A stretch of DNA of 10,356 nucleotides from an uncultured Bacilli bacterium. GTDB lineage: Bacteria > Bacillota_I > Bacilli_A > RFN20 > CAG-826. A program made the translations under genes and the position numbers. The notes beneath the pieces were generated by a model. That model saw nothing but the letters and a program-made list of their open reading frames with translations, ran no database searches and was not told where the DNA came from. The stretch is taken from positions 1 through 10,356 of the forward strand of contig CAKPAV010000041.1 in the NCBI GenBank assembly GCA_934133115.1, given 5' to 3'. Below are positions 1-7,060 of the stretch, piece after piece. Every line of letters begins with the position of its first letter. Positions within the stretch are counted from its first letter, which is position 1.

Positions 1-1
1 A

Positions 2-172
2 GTTTTATCACGTAAAATCAAACGCAAACAATATGATGTTAATGTATCATTTATTGAATTTGATAAGGGTAATAATAAATATAAAAACACTTTAGAACTT
101 CGTGATGATGTTTATAAAGTAATGTGTGATAAACTAGTAGAATTAAGAAAAAATGATGTAAATGCAAAGTAA
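2..172 (+). CDS. 3' end of an unidentified protein (partial, 56 residues visible)
   Basis: An open frame enters from the left edge and ends at TAA (170-172), giving 56 C-terminal residues that end in ...LVELRKNDVNAK. The visible part is a basic stretch (RKIKRKQ), a beta-like segment (YDVNVSFIEF), then a charged helix. This layout (short beta strand, then a terminal helix of the type 'LRDDVYKVMCDKLVELRK') resembles the C-terminus of PlsC-type 1-acylglycerol-3-phosphate acyltransferases, but the catalytic HX4D and EGTR motifs would lie outside the window, so this is only a guess. The frame is supported as real by its position directly in front of a strong terminator and by its convergence with the next gene. 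The start and most of the gene are not in view. Confidence 0.6.
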   Translation, partial: VLSRKIKRKQYDVNVSFIEFDKGNNKYKNTLELRDDVYKVMCDKLVELRKNDVNAK

Positions 173-196
173 AAAAGCTGTCTAGGCAGCTTTTTT
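171..196. terminator. Bidirectional intrinsic terminator between convergent genes
   Basis: The arms AAAAAAGCTG (171-180) and CAGCTTTTTT (187-196) are perfectly complementary around a six-base loop, TCTAGG. Because one arm begins with an A-tract and the other ends in a T-tract, either strand reads as a GC-containing hairpin followed by U's, so it can stop both the plus-strand gene ending at 172 and the minus-strand nuclease gene ending at 182. Both stop codons lie inside the element: the plus-strand TAA overlaps the left arm, and the minus-strand TAG (182-184) is in the loop. Confidence 0.85.
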
Positions 197-3064
197 TCTT
201 TTAATTAAGAAAACAATAATACTTATAACAATTAATATAGTAACAATAGTAATAGGCACTAATACTTTAGTGGTGATATTACTATCAATAGAAGGATTAA
301 CATTTGGATTATTGTTGTCATTATTATTTTTTAAGACTTCTGAAATATATTTAATAGAAGAGCCAATTGATATCGTTTGTCCGTCATCACCAGTAGTGTC
401 ATAAGAAGAACTAAGAATTTCTTTTGTTATTTCATCAAGTGCATTATATTTATTAATTAAATTAGTAGCTAATTCTTTATTAGTCACAATATCACATATG
501 GTATTATTTTCATCACGAATATCTTTATACCAAGTATTATTTAAGAAGTTATAAGCATTTTCTAAAGAAGTAATAGTGTTAATATCTTCACTAATTAAAG
601 ATTTTTCTTCTTCATAAAGCGTAGAAACTAATTCTTTAGCATTAGTGATTTTAGTGTTAATATTTGATAAATCACGTACATTTTCTCTTATAACACTAAA
701 TTCATTTTTAGCTTCTTTGATTGCTGCCTTAACTTCATTAGCAAAACTTGAACTATATACTTTAATATTTAATTGCTTAGAAATATTGCTATTATCATTA
801 GATGTGATAGTTAATGTTACTTCTCCTCGATTAATGCCAGTAATATTTAAGCCGTTAATAGAAACAATATTATCTTTATCAGCAGTAATAGTAACATTTT
901 TATTTGTAGTATTAATAGGAGTAAATGTTACATTAATATTAGCTACTTCATTTATATCAATAACATTTTTATTAATTGATACATCTAAATCATTAATAGT
1001 AACTGGTTTAATAGTTAGTCCATTAATAGTAATAGTTTTAGTAATATTACCTTCAACATAATTACCAGTGACGCTTGTAGAATTAAGAGTTAAATTTGAC
1101 CAAGATACTTTATTAGTAACATCAATAGAAGAACCATCATTATAAATAGCGTTAATAGTTAATCCAGAAGCATCAAATGATTCATCAACGATATATTCTT
1201 TTTTAGTTGGTTCTCCTTTAACTTCTAAGTCGACTAGGTACTTATCTGATGTATCAGAGCCACCATATTCAATAACTATTTCATCAAGGTAACATACACC
1301 AGTATCAACATAATTTAAGGAAAAATAACGATGAGAATTATTGCTTAATTCAAATGATACTCCATTAGTATTTATATCTTTTAAACCAATACTTGTTCCA
1401 TGTGTTGGATAACCACTTTGTTCGCCAAAACTTTCGTCATTAGTGCGTAATTCCCAACTCTTGATGCCCGTATTAGTTTTAACAGTCACTTTATTAATTG
1501 GTCCAGGAGTAGGAGTTTCGTTAAATAAGTAATAACTTGCTTTACTATTATTAAATTGCAAGCGATTTTTTGTTCCGCCATAAATAAATGCTTTACCAGT
1601 TATATCATTACTTGACCAATTATTAAAAGCATAACTATTAGATAATGAAGTAAAACTATTTATATTAATAGTAAATGATCCGCCTTGTAATTCTTCTACA
1701 ATTATTCCCTCATATAGAACTTCGATAGAACCAATTTTTGCAATAACGCTAGTGGTATTGAGTGATAAAGTAGTTTTTCTTGTATTAGCGTCTAGCCAAC
1801 TTAAAGAATCATTATCGATAATTGCTTTACTACCATCGTTATAGTGAGCAGTTACTATTAAGCCAGTAGGATCAAAAGTTTGACTCTCAACATATGTGGC
1901 TTTTAGTAATGTTCCGCTTATAGAAATGCTTTGTATTGATTTTACATAAATTTCATAAGTTGCAGTTATATTCTTGTCAAGAATGGATGTTGCAGTTATG
2001 AGCGTTTGTCCTTCAGATATACCTTTAACTACGCCATTATTAATAGTGGCAACATTAGGATTACTAGAACTCCATGTCACACTAGTAGAACCATTTTCAG
2101 GTGTTGCCGTAACACTTAATTTAAGTTCGCTATTAACCGCTAAAGAATGAGAAGTAGCATTAATAGTTAAAGAAGTTGGCTTTTCATTATTTAATGCTTT
2201 TGAACAGATACTTTTTGTTTCATCATTAGTATTTCCCCATATACGACAAGCATAAGTTCGATCATCAATAAAAGGATTACGGTTTAAAGAAAAACTTTTG
2301 CCAGCAGAATTATTTTCGCCATTTAAAACTTCATTTCTAAATTTTTCTGATTTGCTAATTGGATATTTTAAGTTCCATCTTAATAAATCAGATAGTTTTC
2401 CCATGTATCCACTAGTGCGACTTATAGTATCAGCAATGCTAGCATCTACTAAAGAAAGTTTGTTATATTCTTGAACCGCAGAGTAAAAAATAATTCTTGC
2501 TGCATCTCCACGATAACTTTCCGTCATACCATCAGCATAAGGATCCCAACCCATGGAAGAAGAGTTCTTACCCTCAACATAAAAAGAATTACCACGACTA
2601 GAATTATCTTTACTAAGAGTAGGACGAATCATATGAGGGTCGCCTTCCATTGACTCTCCACCTCTTGAACCAGGCCAAACGTGTTCTTTGTTCATTGCGC
2701 CTTTAGCAGAAGGAGTGCCACGATAAAAAGCAATGATTTTTCCACTTGTAGGATTATCCGGATCAGCGTCAGAATAAGGTAAGTAATTCCATATGCCACT
2801 ATAAGAGCCAGTGCATTTTTTAGGATGAATTAGATTATATAATTCAATAATTAAATCTTTACCAGAACTGGTTTTAGATATGGTTTTATAATATTCTTGC
2901 GCTACACTATCATTATTAATAGGGTCGTTAGAAAAATCCACATCAATAATCTCTTCAGCGGTAGCGTTAGTAATGTTTACTTTATTTTGATTTTTAATAT
3001 TAGAAAATCCAATAAGTGACATAGTTAACATAGCAAATGAAAGCAATAGTTTTTTAAAATTCAT
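182..3064 (-). CDS. Secreted, membrane-anchored endonuclease I with bacterial Ig-like domains
   Basis: A 960-residue cell-surface nuclease predicted to cut extracellular DNA/RNA non-specifically. Residues 1 to about 20 form a signal peptide, with plausible cleavage after ATA at 34-36. Residues about 60-280 are an endonuclease I domain (EndA/NucM/Vvn family, His-Me finger): the core motif is NKEHVWPGS at 125-133, with E127 and H128 as expected metal ligand and general base, followed by D-P-H-M-I-R-P (142-148) and N154 with RGN (157-159), the expected second metal ligand. Then come a BIG_2-like Ig domain (about 297-375), a BIG_3-like domain with GLxVxAxYNDGS (about 378-457), an unassigned beta-sandwich (about 463-601), a second BIG_3-like (about 605-686), a second BIG_2-like (about 688-770), a helical region (about 772-910), an Asn-rich linker and a transmembrane helix (about 934-954) ending in KRKKAA. 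There is no LPXTG motif, so the anchor is the membrane helix rather than sortase. The ATG start is supported by AAAGAGG six bases upstream. The likely role is nucleotide scavenging from DNA outside the cell. Nuclease class is secure; the role is inferred. Confidence 0.92.
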   Translation of the reverse strand: MNFKKLLLSFAMLTMSLIGFSNIKNQNKVNITNATAEEIIDVDFSNDPINNDSVAQEYYKTISKTSSGKDLIIELYNLIHPKKCTGSYSGIWNYLPYSDADPDNPTSGKIIAFYRGTPSAKGAMNKEHVWPGSRGGESMEGDPHMIRPTLSKDNSSRGNSFYVEGKNSSSMGWDPYADGMTESYRGDAARIIFYSAVQEYNKLSLVDASIADTISRTSGYMGKLSDLLRWNLKYPISKSEKFRNEVLNGENNSAGKSFSLNRNPFIDDRTYACRIWGNTNDETKSICSKALNNEKPTSLTINATSHSLAVNSELKLSVTATPENGSTSVTWSSSNPNVATINNGVVKGISEGQTLITATSILDKNITATYEIYVKSIQSISISGTLLKATYVESQTFDPTGLIVTAHYNDGSKAIIDNDSLSWLDANTRKTTLSLNTTSVIAKIGSIEVLYEGIIVEELQGGSFTININSFTSLSNSYAFNNWSSNDITGKAFIYGGTKNRLQFNNSKASYYLFNETPTPGPINKVTVKTNTGIKSWELRTNDESFGEQSGYPTHGTSIGLKDINTNGVSFELSNNSHRYFSLNYVDTGVCYLDEIVIEYGGSDTSDKYLVDLEVKGEPTKKEYIVDESFDASGLTINAIYNDGSSIDVTNKVSWSNLTLNSTSVTGNYVEGNITKTITINGLTIKPVTINDLDVSINKNVIDINEVANINVTFTPINTTNKNVTITADKDNIVSINGLNITGINRGEVTLTITSNDNSNISKQLNIKVYSSSFANEVKAAIKEAKNEFSVIRENVRDLSNINTKITNAKELVSTLYEEEKSLISEDINTITSLENAYNFLNNTWYKDIRDENNTICDIVTNKELATNLINKYNALDEITKEILSSSYDTTGDDGQTISIGSSIKYISEVLKNNNDNNNPNVNPSIDSNITTKVLVPITIVTILIVISIIVFLIKRKKAA

Positions 3065-3070
3065 AATAAT

Positions 3071-3126
3071 CCTCTTTCTTTTTAAATAACTATAGTTATT
3101 ATAATATATAATTTGTTAACTTTGAA
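3071..3126 (-). promoter_or_regulatory. Candidate promoter, palindromic operator and RBS of the nuclease gene
   Basis: Read on the minus strand, TTCAAA (3126-3121) lies 17 bases before a perfect TATAAT (3103-3098). A perfect 16-base palindrome, AATAACTATAGTTATT, occupies 3085-3100, overlapping the end of the -10 box and covering the expected transcription start. The Shine-Dalgarno AAAGAGG is at 3077-3071. The same TTCAAA-N17-TATAAT arrangement occurs in front of the esterase gene at 9514-9542, which supports its being a real sigma-A type promoter. The palindrome position is where a repressor operator would sit, but in such AT-rich DNA it may be chance. Confidence 0.5.
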
Positions 3127-3129
3127 ATA

Positions 3130-4395
3130 TTATATTCTTAATCCTTTAGGAAAATGGTTTTTTAAGATGCCATTAACTGATTTAACAAATCCAATATTAA
3201 TATTGTTATATGAAACAACATAAAATCCATTTGAATAATCTTTATTAATAACTTGGCCGTTTAAATAATTTTTTAGTTCGTTTTCATTTAATTTGATGCT
3301 TTCATTAGAACTAAGAAAATGCGATAAATGATAATCAGGAATGAAATTATTTTTATTTAATGAACCGATTTTTAATCCATTTCTAATAATATTAAAGTCT
3401 TTTAAGTTTAAATTAATAGGAGAAGCATATAAATTATCATCTTTATTAATTAAGTAACCTTTTAAATTATAAGTAAAGAATTTGCTTTTGATATCAGGTA
3501 AGTTTATTTCTTTATAATTCAAGTTACCATCTTTTTTTAGCATGCATAAATATTGTCCTTCGCCTTCAAAAGTAGCGGGAGACATAGTTATTCCTTCACT
3601 TGCATTAGTTAAAGAGTAAGGCTCTAATTCTTTTAAAGAAATTAATGATATATCATTATGATTAGCTAATAAAGTTTTAATAACTTCATAGTTTTCTTCT
3701 TTAGAATAAGAACAAGTAGAATAAATAAGCGTTCCACCTGGTGCTAAAAAATTATACGCTAATTCGATAAGTTCTTTTTGAATAGCGCTTTGTCTAATTA
3801 CTTTATCAATGCTCCAATCTTTAAGCATTTTTTCTTCTTTTCGAAACATACCAGAACCACTACAAGGAGCATCAAGGATAATCTTAGTAAATAATCCATA
3901 ATATTTTGCGGGTAATTTACTTAAATCATTAGAAGTGACAATAATATTTTTTCTTCCTAATCGTTCGACATTTTGTGATAAAACTAAAGCGCGTTGGTAA
4001 GATAAGTCATTAGAAATAATCACACCTTCATTTTGCATTAATAAAGATGTTTGAAGCGTTTTACCTCCTGGTGCCGCACACATATCTAAAACGTAATCAT
4101 CTTTATTCGCGTTTAAAATAGACGCTACAACTAAACTAGAAGCATCAGATATATAAATAGCGCCTCCAATATGCAAATATGATTTTCCAAAATCGTATTC
4201 TTCTTTATCATATAAAAATGCATGTTTAACAAAAGGGTGTTTTTTTACATGTGGGAAAAGATTAATAAATTGCTCATCACTAATTTTATCACTATTTAAA
4301 ATTAAAGCATGAGTGCGAGGATTATTTAACGCCTCTATTAGTTTAAAAGCGATTTTTTCATCATAACTATTATAAATGTGTTCTTTAAAATCCAT
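3130..4395 (-). CDS. RsmF/NOL1/NOP2/Sun-family rRNA cytosine-C5 methyltransferase
   Basis: A 421-residue cytoplasmic enzyme that transfers methyl from S-adenosylmethionine to C5 of a cytosine in 16S rRNA. The SAM-binding motif is VLDMCAAPGGKT at 102-113. The two family cysteines are present: DAPCSGSG (175-182, C178) assists release, and STCSYSKEEN (226-235, C228) is the expected nucleophile that attacks the base. Residues 1 to about 60 match the N-terminal RNA-binding segment, and the tail ends in NHFPKGLRI, the usual end of the C-terminal PUA-like (FMU) domain of RsmF homologues from Firmicutes. Length is near the family norm of roughly 430-470. ATG at 4395 has GGAG five bases upstream (4404-4401). 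It lies 32 bases after folD on the same strand with no promoter seen between, so it is probably read from the folD promoter through a weak hairpin. The exact target base (C1407 in E. coli RsmF) cannot be read from sequence, so no symbol is given. Confidence 0.93.
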   Translation of the reverse strand: MDFKEHIYNSYDEKIAFKLIEALNNPRTHALILNSDKISDEQFINLFPHVKKHPFVKHAFLYDKEEYDFGKSYLHIGGAIYISDASSLVVASILNANKDDYVLDMCAAPGGKTLQTSLLMQNEGVIISNDLSYQRALVLSQNVERLGRKNIIVTSNDLSKLPAKYYGLFTKIILDAPCSGSGMFRKEEKMLKDWSIDKVIRQSAIQKELIELAYNFLAPGGTLIYSTCSYSKEENYEVIKTLLANHNDISLISLKELEPYSLTNASEGITMSPATFEGEGQYLCMLKKDGNLNYKEINLPDIKSKFFTYNLKGYLINKDDNLYASPINLNLKDFNIIRNGLKIGSLNKNNFIPDYHLSHFLSSNESIKLNENELKNYLNGQVINKDYSNGFYVVSYNNINIGFVKSVNGILKNHFPKGLRI

Positions 4396-4410
4396 AAAAT
4401 CTCCAATAGT

Positions 4411-4440
4411 AAAAAAATCCTAAAATGTTAGGAATTTTTT
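4411..4440 (-). terminator. Short hairpin with T-tail at the folD stop codon
   Basis: On the minus strand TCCTAA (4433-4428) pairs with TTAGGA (4423-4418) around a CATT loop, followed by seven T's (4417-4411). The folD stop codon TAA forms half of the first arm. The stem has only six pairs, two of them GC. Because the methyltransferase starts at 4395 with no visible promoter of its own, this may be a leaky terminator or attenuator that sets the ratio of the two transcripts rather than a full stop. Confidence 0.55.
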
Positions 4441-5228
4441 ATTTGTGCATAATAAGCATCTAATAAGTTTTTCATTAATGTTAAGCGAGTTAATAAGCCC
4501 ACTCCACCTGGAACAGGTGTTTGTAATTTAACATCTAAATTTGGGCGAGCATCGCCATATAATTTGCCGTCAATGCGATTAATACCAACATCAACGATAA
4601 TAGCATCTTTTTTAAATGCTTGTGTGTCTAAGAACCATTTTTTACCAATGGCAATGACAATAATATCGGCATTTTTAATAAACATATCCATGTTTTCTTT
4701 GCTAGTTCTTGAGTGAAGAATAGTGGTATTACAGTGTAAATTAGTAAGCATTTTTGCCATTGGTTTACCAACAATATTGCTTCGACCAATAACAACAGCG
4801 TTTTTATCTTTAAAATCTACACCTTCGAATGTTAAATAATCCACGATTCCTTTTGGTGTACATGGATGTAAAGAGGATAAAGGATGAAAGCCATCAACAT
4901 CTTTTTTTGGGCTAACAGCCATTTTAATATGATCTTCGTTTATATGACAAGGAAGAGGCATTTGTACAATTAAACCATGAATTGAATCATCATTATTAAT
5001 TTCATCAATTAATTTTAATAAATCTTCTTCGCTAGTTGATTCATCTAACTTAATTAATTTAGCAATAATTCCTAAGTTATTAGCGTCATTTAATTTACCT
5101 TTTACATAAGCATTAGAAGCTTCATCATTATTAACTTGAATAATCGCAATAGTGGGTTTAACACTTAATTTTGACACTTCATCTCTTATTAAATCTTTTT
5201 GTAATTGTACATATTCTTTAATTGTCAT
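4428..5228 (-). CDS. folD: Bifunctional methylenetetrahydrofolate dehydrogenase / cyclohydrolase FolD
   Basis: A 266-residue cytoplasmic enzyme that interconverts 5,10-methylene-THF, 5,10-methenyl-THF and 10-formyl-THF with NADP, feeding purine and formyl-methionine synthesis. Numbered from the ATG, the catalytic pair Y41-x3-K45 (YVKGK) is present, followed by IVQMPLP (87-93, Q89), PKKDVDGFHP (107-116), PCTPKGIVDYL (122-132), the NADP-binding VIGRSNIVGKP (146-156) and PVPGGVG (238-244). The family usually continues PGGVGPMT; here it reads PGGVGLLT, a conservative-looking change at the folate site. It is slightly shorter than the usual 280-300. An in-frame GTG three codons upstream (5237) is possible, but GGTGAT at 5238-5233 is a match to the extended anti-SD and fits the ATG at 5228. 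It is the first gene of the minus-strand block and precedes the rRNA methyltransferase. Confidence 0.95.
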   Translation of the reverse strand: MTIKEYVQLQKDLIRDEVSKLSVKPTIAIIQVNNDEASNAYVKGKLNDANNLGIIAKLIKLDESTSEEDLLKLIDEINNDDSIHGLIVQMPLPCHINEDHIKMAVSPKKDVDGFHPLSSLHPCTPKGIVDYLTFEGVDFKDKNAVVIGRSNIVGKPMAKMLTNLHCNTTILHSRTSKENMDMFIKNADIIVIAIGKKWFLDTQAFKKDAIIVDVGINRIDGKLYGDARPNLDVKLQTPVPGGVGLLTRLTLMKNLLDAYYAQIKNS

Positions 5229-5232
5229 TTTA

Positions 5233-5238
5233 ATCACC
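5233..5238 (-). promoter_or_regulatory. Ribosome binding site deciding the folD start
   Basis: GGTGAT on the minus strand is part of the extended Shine-Dalgarno AGGAGGTGATC. Its GG lies eight bases before the ATG at 5228. The alternative GTG start (5237-5235) is embedded in this site and has no Shine-Dalgarno of its own, so ATG is preferred. Confidence 0.7.
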
Positions 5239-5245
5239 GAAAATA

Positions 5246-5275
5246 ATTATAACATACTTATAATTAAATTAATAA
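5246..5275 (-). promoter_or_regulatory. Candidate folD promoter (extended -10)
   Basis: Minus-strand TGTTATAAT (5254-5246) is a perfect extended -10 box (TGnTATAAT). A -35 element is weak (best guess TTATTA at 5275-5270, 18-base spacer), which is typical when an extended -10 is present. The start would fall about 10 bases before the Shine-Dalgarno site. Confidence 0.5.
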
Positions 5276-5290
5276 ATTTATCTAAAAATA

Positions 5291-5334
5291 ATGATAAATC
5301 ATACCTAATCATTTATAATACTAGTTGTTTGGAG
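5291..5334 (+). promoter_or_regulatory. Candidate promoter and RBS of the ABC exporter operon
   Basis: ATGATA (5291-5296, four of six matches to TTGACA) lies 17 bases before a perfect TATAAT (5314-5319). GGAG (5331-5334) then sits eight bases before the ATG at 5343. An in-frame TTG at 5325 would place the start upstream of this Shine-Dalgarno and is rejected. No hairpin leader or repressor-type repeat stands out here. Confidence 0.5.
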
Positions 5335-5342
5335 TTGATGAT

Positions 5343-7058
5343 ATGAAAAAATTATTAAAGTACATGAAATCATATCGTTTAGAGGCTATTTTAGGGCCTT
5401 TATTCAAGTTACTTGAAGCGATATTTGAATTGATTGTTCCACTAATTGTTGCTCGCATTGTTAATGTGGGAATTAATGAAGGCGCTGGATTAAGTTACAT
5501 TTTAAAAATGTGTTTAATTATGATTAGTTTAGGCGTAGTTGGCTTAGCTTGCTCAATTACGGCACAATATTTTAGTGCCAAAGCGGCTGTAGGATTTTCT
5601 TCTACTTTACGTCATGAATTATTTGTTAAAGCCCAATCATTATCTTATAAAGAAATTGATGAATTAGGCACAGCCACAATGATTACTCGTATGACTAATG
5701 ATGTTAATCAAGTGCAAAATGGTGTTAATTTATTTTTAAGACTATTTTTACGTTCACCATTCGTCGTATTTGGGGCACTTATCATGGCATTTATTGTTGA
5801 CGCTAAAGTCGCTATTATATTTGCGGTGGTGATATTAGTATTAAGCATTATAATTTTTACTATTTTATTAGTTAGCCAACCTAAATATAAAGTAGTTCAA
5901 AAACAATTAGATGGTGTTTTAAAATCAACACGTGAAAACTTAAATGGTGTTCGTGTTATTCGTGCTTTTAATAAAGAAGAACGAGAATTTGAAGAATTTA
6001 ATGAAAAAATTACTAATCTAAGAAAAAGTCAAAAGAGAGTTGGTTATATTTCCTCTTTAATGAATCCATTAACATACGCCATTATTAATGTTGGTATTAT
6101 TGGTATTTTGTATTTAGGCGGAAGTCGCGTTGAATCTGGCGTTATTATTCAAGGTGACGTTCTTGCTTTATATAACTACATGCTACAAATTCTTACCGAA
6201 TTAATTAAATTAGCAAACTTAGTTATTACTATTTCTAAATCATTAGCAAGCGCAGATCGTATTTCTAAAACTTTAGATATGGAGCCTTCTTTAGTTAGAA
6301 GTGAAGAAACAAAAAAAGAAAATATGCCATTTGTTGAATTTGATCATGTGTCAATGAAATATAATAGCAACGAAGAAAGTTTAAGTAATGTTAATTTTGT
6401 TGCTAATCGTGGTGAAAGCATTGGTGTTATTGGTGGTACCGGTAGTGGTAAGACCACACTTATTAATTTACTTGCCCACTTATATGATGTTAGTAGTGGC
6501 GCAATTTATATTGATGGAAGAAATGTTACATCGATAAGTGATGAAGAACTTCATCATATTATTGGTATTGTTCCTCAAAAAGCGGTTTTATTTAAAGGCA
6601 CAATTCGTTCGAACATGTGTCTAAGAAAAGAAGATGCAAGTGAAGAAGAAATTCTTGAAGCTTTAACAGTTGCACAAGCTAAAGACTTTGTTTTGAAAAA
6701 AGAAAATGGTATTGATGCAGTTGTTGAACAAGAAGGAAAAAACTTCTCGGGCGGACAAAGACAAAGATTAACTATTGCTCGTGCTTTAGTAGGTAATCCT
6801 AGTATTGTTATTTTAGATGATAGTGCTTCAGCATTAGACTTCTTAACGGATTTAAATTTAAGAAAAGCTTTAAAAACTTTAAAGAATAATCCTCTTGTAT
6901 TTATTATTTCGCAACGTACAAGTTCAATTGCCCATTGTGATAAAATCATTGTTCTTGATGATGGTAAAGTTGTTGGTATAGGTAAGCATGATGAATTATT
7001 AAATAATTGTGAAGTTTATAAAGAAATTTATGATTCACAATTTAAAAAGGAGGAATAA
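5343..7058 (+). CDS. ABC exporter half-transporter, subunit with the degenerate ATP site
   Basis: A 571-residue half-transporter: about six membrane helices in residues 15-300 (for example 15-40, 52-76, 136-154, 157-177, 244-260) followed by a nucleotide-binding domain from about 328. Walker A is GGTGSGKT (364-371), the Q-loop has Q412, the signature is FSGGQ (468-472) and Walker B is VILDD (489-493). Two catalytic positions are non-canonical: the usual Glu after Walker B is D493, and the usual switch His is Q524 (ISQRTSS). This is the pattern of the degenerate-site partner in LmrC, BmrC and TM287, so it should work only as a heterodimer. The next gene follows after two bases and supplies the partner, and the last codons of this gene contain its Shine-Dalgarno site. 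The substrate cannot be told; multidrug or lipid-like export is the usual role of this type. The ATG was chosen over an upstream TTG because GGAG precedes it. Confidence 0.94.
   Translation: MKKLLKYMKSYRLEAILGPLFKLLEAIFELIVPLIVARIVNVGINEGAGLSYILKMCLIMISLGVVGLACSITAQYFSAKAAVGFSSTLRHELFVKAQSLSYKEIDELGTATMITRMTNDVNQVQNGVNLFLRLFLRSPFVVFGALIMAFIVDAKVAIIFAVVILVLSIIIFTILLVSQPKYKVVQKQLDGVLKSTRENLNGVRVIRAFNKEEREFEEFNEKITNLRKSQKRVGYISSLMNPLTYAIINVGIIGILYLGGSRVESGVIIQGDVLALYNYMLQILTELIKLANLVITISKSLASADRISKTLDMEPSLVRSEETKKENMPFVEFDHVSMKYNSNEESLSNVNFVANRGESIGVIGGTGSGKTTLINLLAHLYDVSSGAIYIDGRNVTSISDEELHHIIGIVPQKAVLFKGTIRSNMCLRKEDASEEEILEALTVAQAKDFVLKKENGIDAVVEQEGKNFSGGQRQRLTIARALVGNPSIVILDDSASALDFLTDLNLRKALKTLKNNPLVFIISQRTSSIAHCDKIIVLDDGKVVGIGKHDELLNNCEVYKEIYDSQFKKEE
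7049..7053 (+). promoter_or_regulatory. Strong RBS of the second ABC gene inside the first
   Basis: GGAGG lies across the last Lys-Glu-Glu codons of the first exporter gene, seven bases before the ATG at 7061. This suggests translational coupling, which would keep the two subunits in equal amounts. Confidence 0.8.
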
Positions 7059-7060
7059 GT

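Noticed and set aside
645..1061. Open frame of 138 codons on the plus strand opposite the nuclease
   Set aside because: It lies antisense to a well-supported coding region, gives a low-complexity Leu/Ile/Val/Ser product and has no convincing Shine-Dalgarno site; it is a shadow of the AT-rich Ig-domain codons.
960..1160. Repeated TTAATAGTAA-like units, a possible direct-repeat or CRISPR-like array
   Set aside because: The units are irregular in spacing and sequence and follow from Thr/Ile/Asn-rich Ig-domain codons on the minus strand.
182..3064. Nuclease as part of a defence or restriction system
   Set aside because: A signal peptide, Ig-like domains and a C-terminal membrane anchor point to action outside the cell, and no modification, sensor or helicase partner is nearby.
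3130..5228. folD and the methyltransferase as a linked novel pathway
   Set aside because: Both are ordinary housekeeping enzymes. A shared methyl/one-carbon theme is tempting, but RsmF-type enzymes use SAM, not folate, and adjacency alone does not support a functional link.
5229..5237. GTG start for folD three codons upstream
   Set aside because: The GTG is part of the GGTGAT Shine-Dalgarno site and has none of its own; the ATG at 5228 fits better.
5325..5342. TTG start for the first exporter gene six codons upstream
   Set aside because: The best Shine-Dalgarno, GGAG at 5331-5334, lies downstream of the TTG and is correctly spaced for the ATG at 5343.
6575..6949. Open frame of 124 codons on the minus strand inside the first exporter gene
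   Set aside because: It is antisense to the conserved nucleotide-binding domain, whose motifs are intact, and its product has no recognisable features.
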